From contig JACCXQ010000012.1 in assembly GCA_013696945.1 (NCBI GenBank), forward strand, positions 1 through 6,510: a stretch of DNA of 6,510 bases, read 5' to 3'. Source of the DNA: Chloroflexota bacterium. Lineage in GTDB: Bacteria > Chloroflexota > Limnocylindria > Limnocylindrales > CSP1-4. The notes beneath the pieces are model-generated. The model made no database searches. It worked only from the letters and a program-made list of their open reading frames with translations, and was not told the DNA's origin. The position numbers and the translations under genes were made by a program. How positions within the stretch are numbered: position 1 is the stretch's first letter; the number at the start of each line of letters is the position of its first letter. Shown here piece by piece: positions 6,106 to 6,510 of the stretch.

Positions 6106-6112
6106 AAAGGAG
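6106..6112 (+). promoter_or_regulatory. Ribosome binding site of the PPOX gene
   Basis: AAAGGAG, near-perfect Shine-Dalgarno, 6 nt before the ATG at 6119. It is the strongest ribosome site in the window and selects 6119 over the ATG at 6125. Confidence 0.85.
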
Positions 6113-6118
6113 TCACCC

Positions 6119-6510
6119 ATGACGATGTCGAACCTGGACCTGGAGCGCTTCACCGAACAGCCCACCGTGCTCCTGACCACGTACCGACGCGATGGCACGC
6201 CCGTGGGAACGCCGGTCAGCATCTGCGTCGACGGCGAGCGAGCCTTCATCCGCACGTTCGAGCGAGCCGGCAAGATGAAGCGGATCCGCCGCAACCCCGA
6301 GGTGGAGGTCCGCCCATCGACCTTCCGCGGGCGGCCGACCGGGGCGGCTCTCCGAGCTCGCGCCCGGCTGCTCGATGGGCCCGATTCGGAACGCGCAAGC
6401 CGGCTGCTGGCGAAGAAGCATCGCGTCCTCCACGGCTTCCTGGTGCCGCTGGCGCACCGGCTCCGGGGCGACCGCACCGTCCATCTGGAGCTCGTCCCGA
6501 CGGGGGACCA
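6119..6510 (+). CDS. PPOX class oxidoreductase, probably F420-dependent (3'-truncated by window)
   Basis: Split beta-barrel flavin/deazaflavin-binding protein of the pyridoxamine 5'-phosphate oxidase superfamily; 130 codons are visible and the frame is still open at the window end. The opening MTMSNLDLERFTEQPTVLLT, then TYRRDGTPVGTPVS (21-34), FIRTFERAGKMKRIRRNPEV (43-62) and the GRPTGAALRARARLLDG strand region (71-87), follow the small PPOX group usually annotated as F420-dependent (TIGR03666-like). Family members are about 130-145 aa, so little is missing. The lysine/arginine-rich KMKRIRRNP segment is where this group contacts the cofactor phosphates. The reaction is unknown; relatives reduce F420-accessible substrates or simply bind the cofactor. 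It follows the ECF41 sigma gene by 65 nt and has its own predicted ECF41 promoter and a strong ribosome site, so it looks like the regulon's effector. Cofactor choice (F420 or FMN) is an inference. Confidence 0.9.
   Translation, partial: MTMSNLDLERFTEQPTVLLTTYRRDGTPVGTPVSICVDGERAFIRTFERAGKMKRIRRNPEVEVRPSTFRGRPTGAALRARARLLDGPDSERASRLLAKKHRVLHGFLVPLAHRLRGDRTVHLELVPTGD

Overview
The window is GC-rich, densely packed bacterial chromosomal DNA, roughly two thirds G+C by eye with strong third-position G/C in every gene. A DrrA/DrrB-type exporter, a PPOX protein of the type usually called F420-dependent, an LLM-class oxidoreductase, an ECF41/SigJ-type sigma factor, GTG starts and probable leaderless mRNAs all suit a high-GC Actinomycetota or Chloroflexota lineage. 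The sequence alone does not settle which. There is no RNA gene, CRISPR array, insertion sequence or phage gene.

Layout. (1) Positions 1-1448, plus strand: the 3' part of a DrrA-like ABC ATPase and a complete DrrB-like ABC-2 permease, coupled by an ATGA overlap. (2) Positions 1438-3860, minus strand: a three-gene operon read as LLM flavin-dependent oxidoreductase, then Nif3-family metal protein (ATGA overlap), then Pr6Pr-type six-helix membrane protein (9-nt gap). Its last gene overlaps the permease tail to tail by 11 bp. (3) Positions 3861-4090: a gap of about 230 bp holding a perfect 8-bp inverted repeat and a 10-bp palindrome. (4) Positions 4091-4582, minus strand: a small DUF2306-like membrane protein with a good housekeeping promoter that predicts a leaderless start. 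(5) Positions 4631-6510, plus strand: a PadR-type repressor, an ECF41-type sigma factor with a fused SnoaL-like C-terminal domain, and a PPOX-class oxidoreductase cut by the window end.

The most interesting result is a small, apparently self-contained ECF41 regulon. The element TGTCACG-N17-CGTCG occurs twice with identical spacing: once across the PadR/sigma junction (5142-5170) and once just upstream of the PPOX gene (6069-6097). It matches the ECF41 promoter signature as I recall it (TGTCACA in the -35 region, CGTC in the -10 region). The sigma factor therefore probably activates itself and the PPOX gene. That differs from the classic ECF41 arrangement, whose neighbouring target is usually a carboxymuconolactone decarboxylase, oxidoreductase or epimerase (COE) gene. 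The upstream copy also implies that the sigma start is the GTG at 5178, on a leaderless transcript. The PadR gene just upstream may add a second layer of control. The other genes look like ordinary members of known families.
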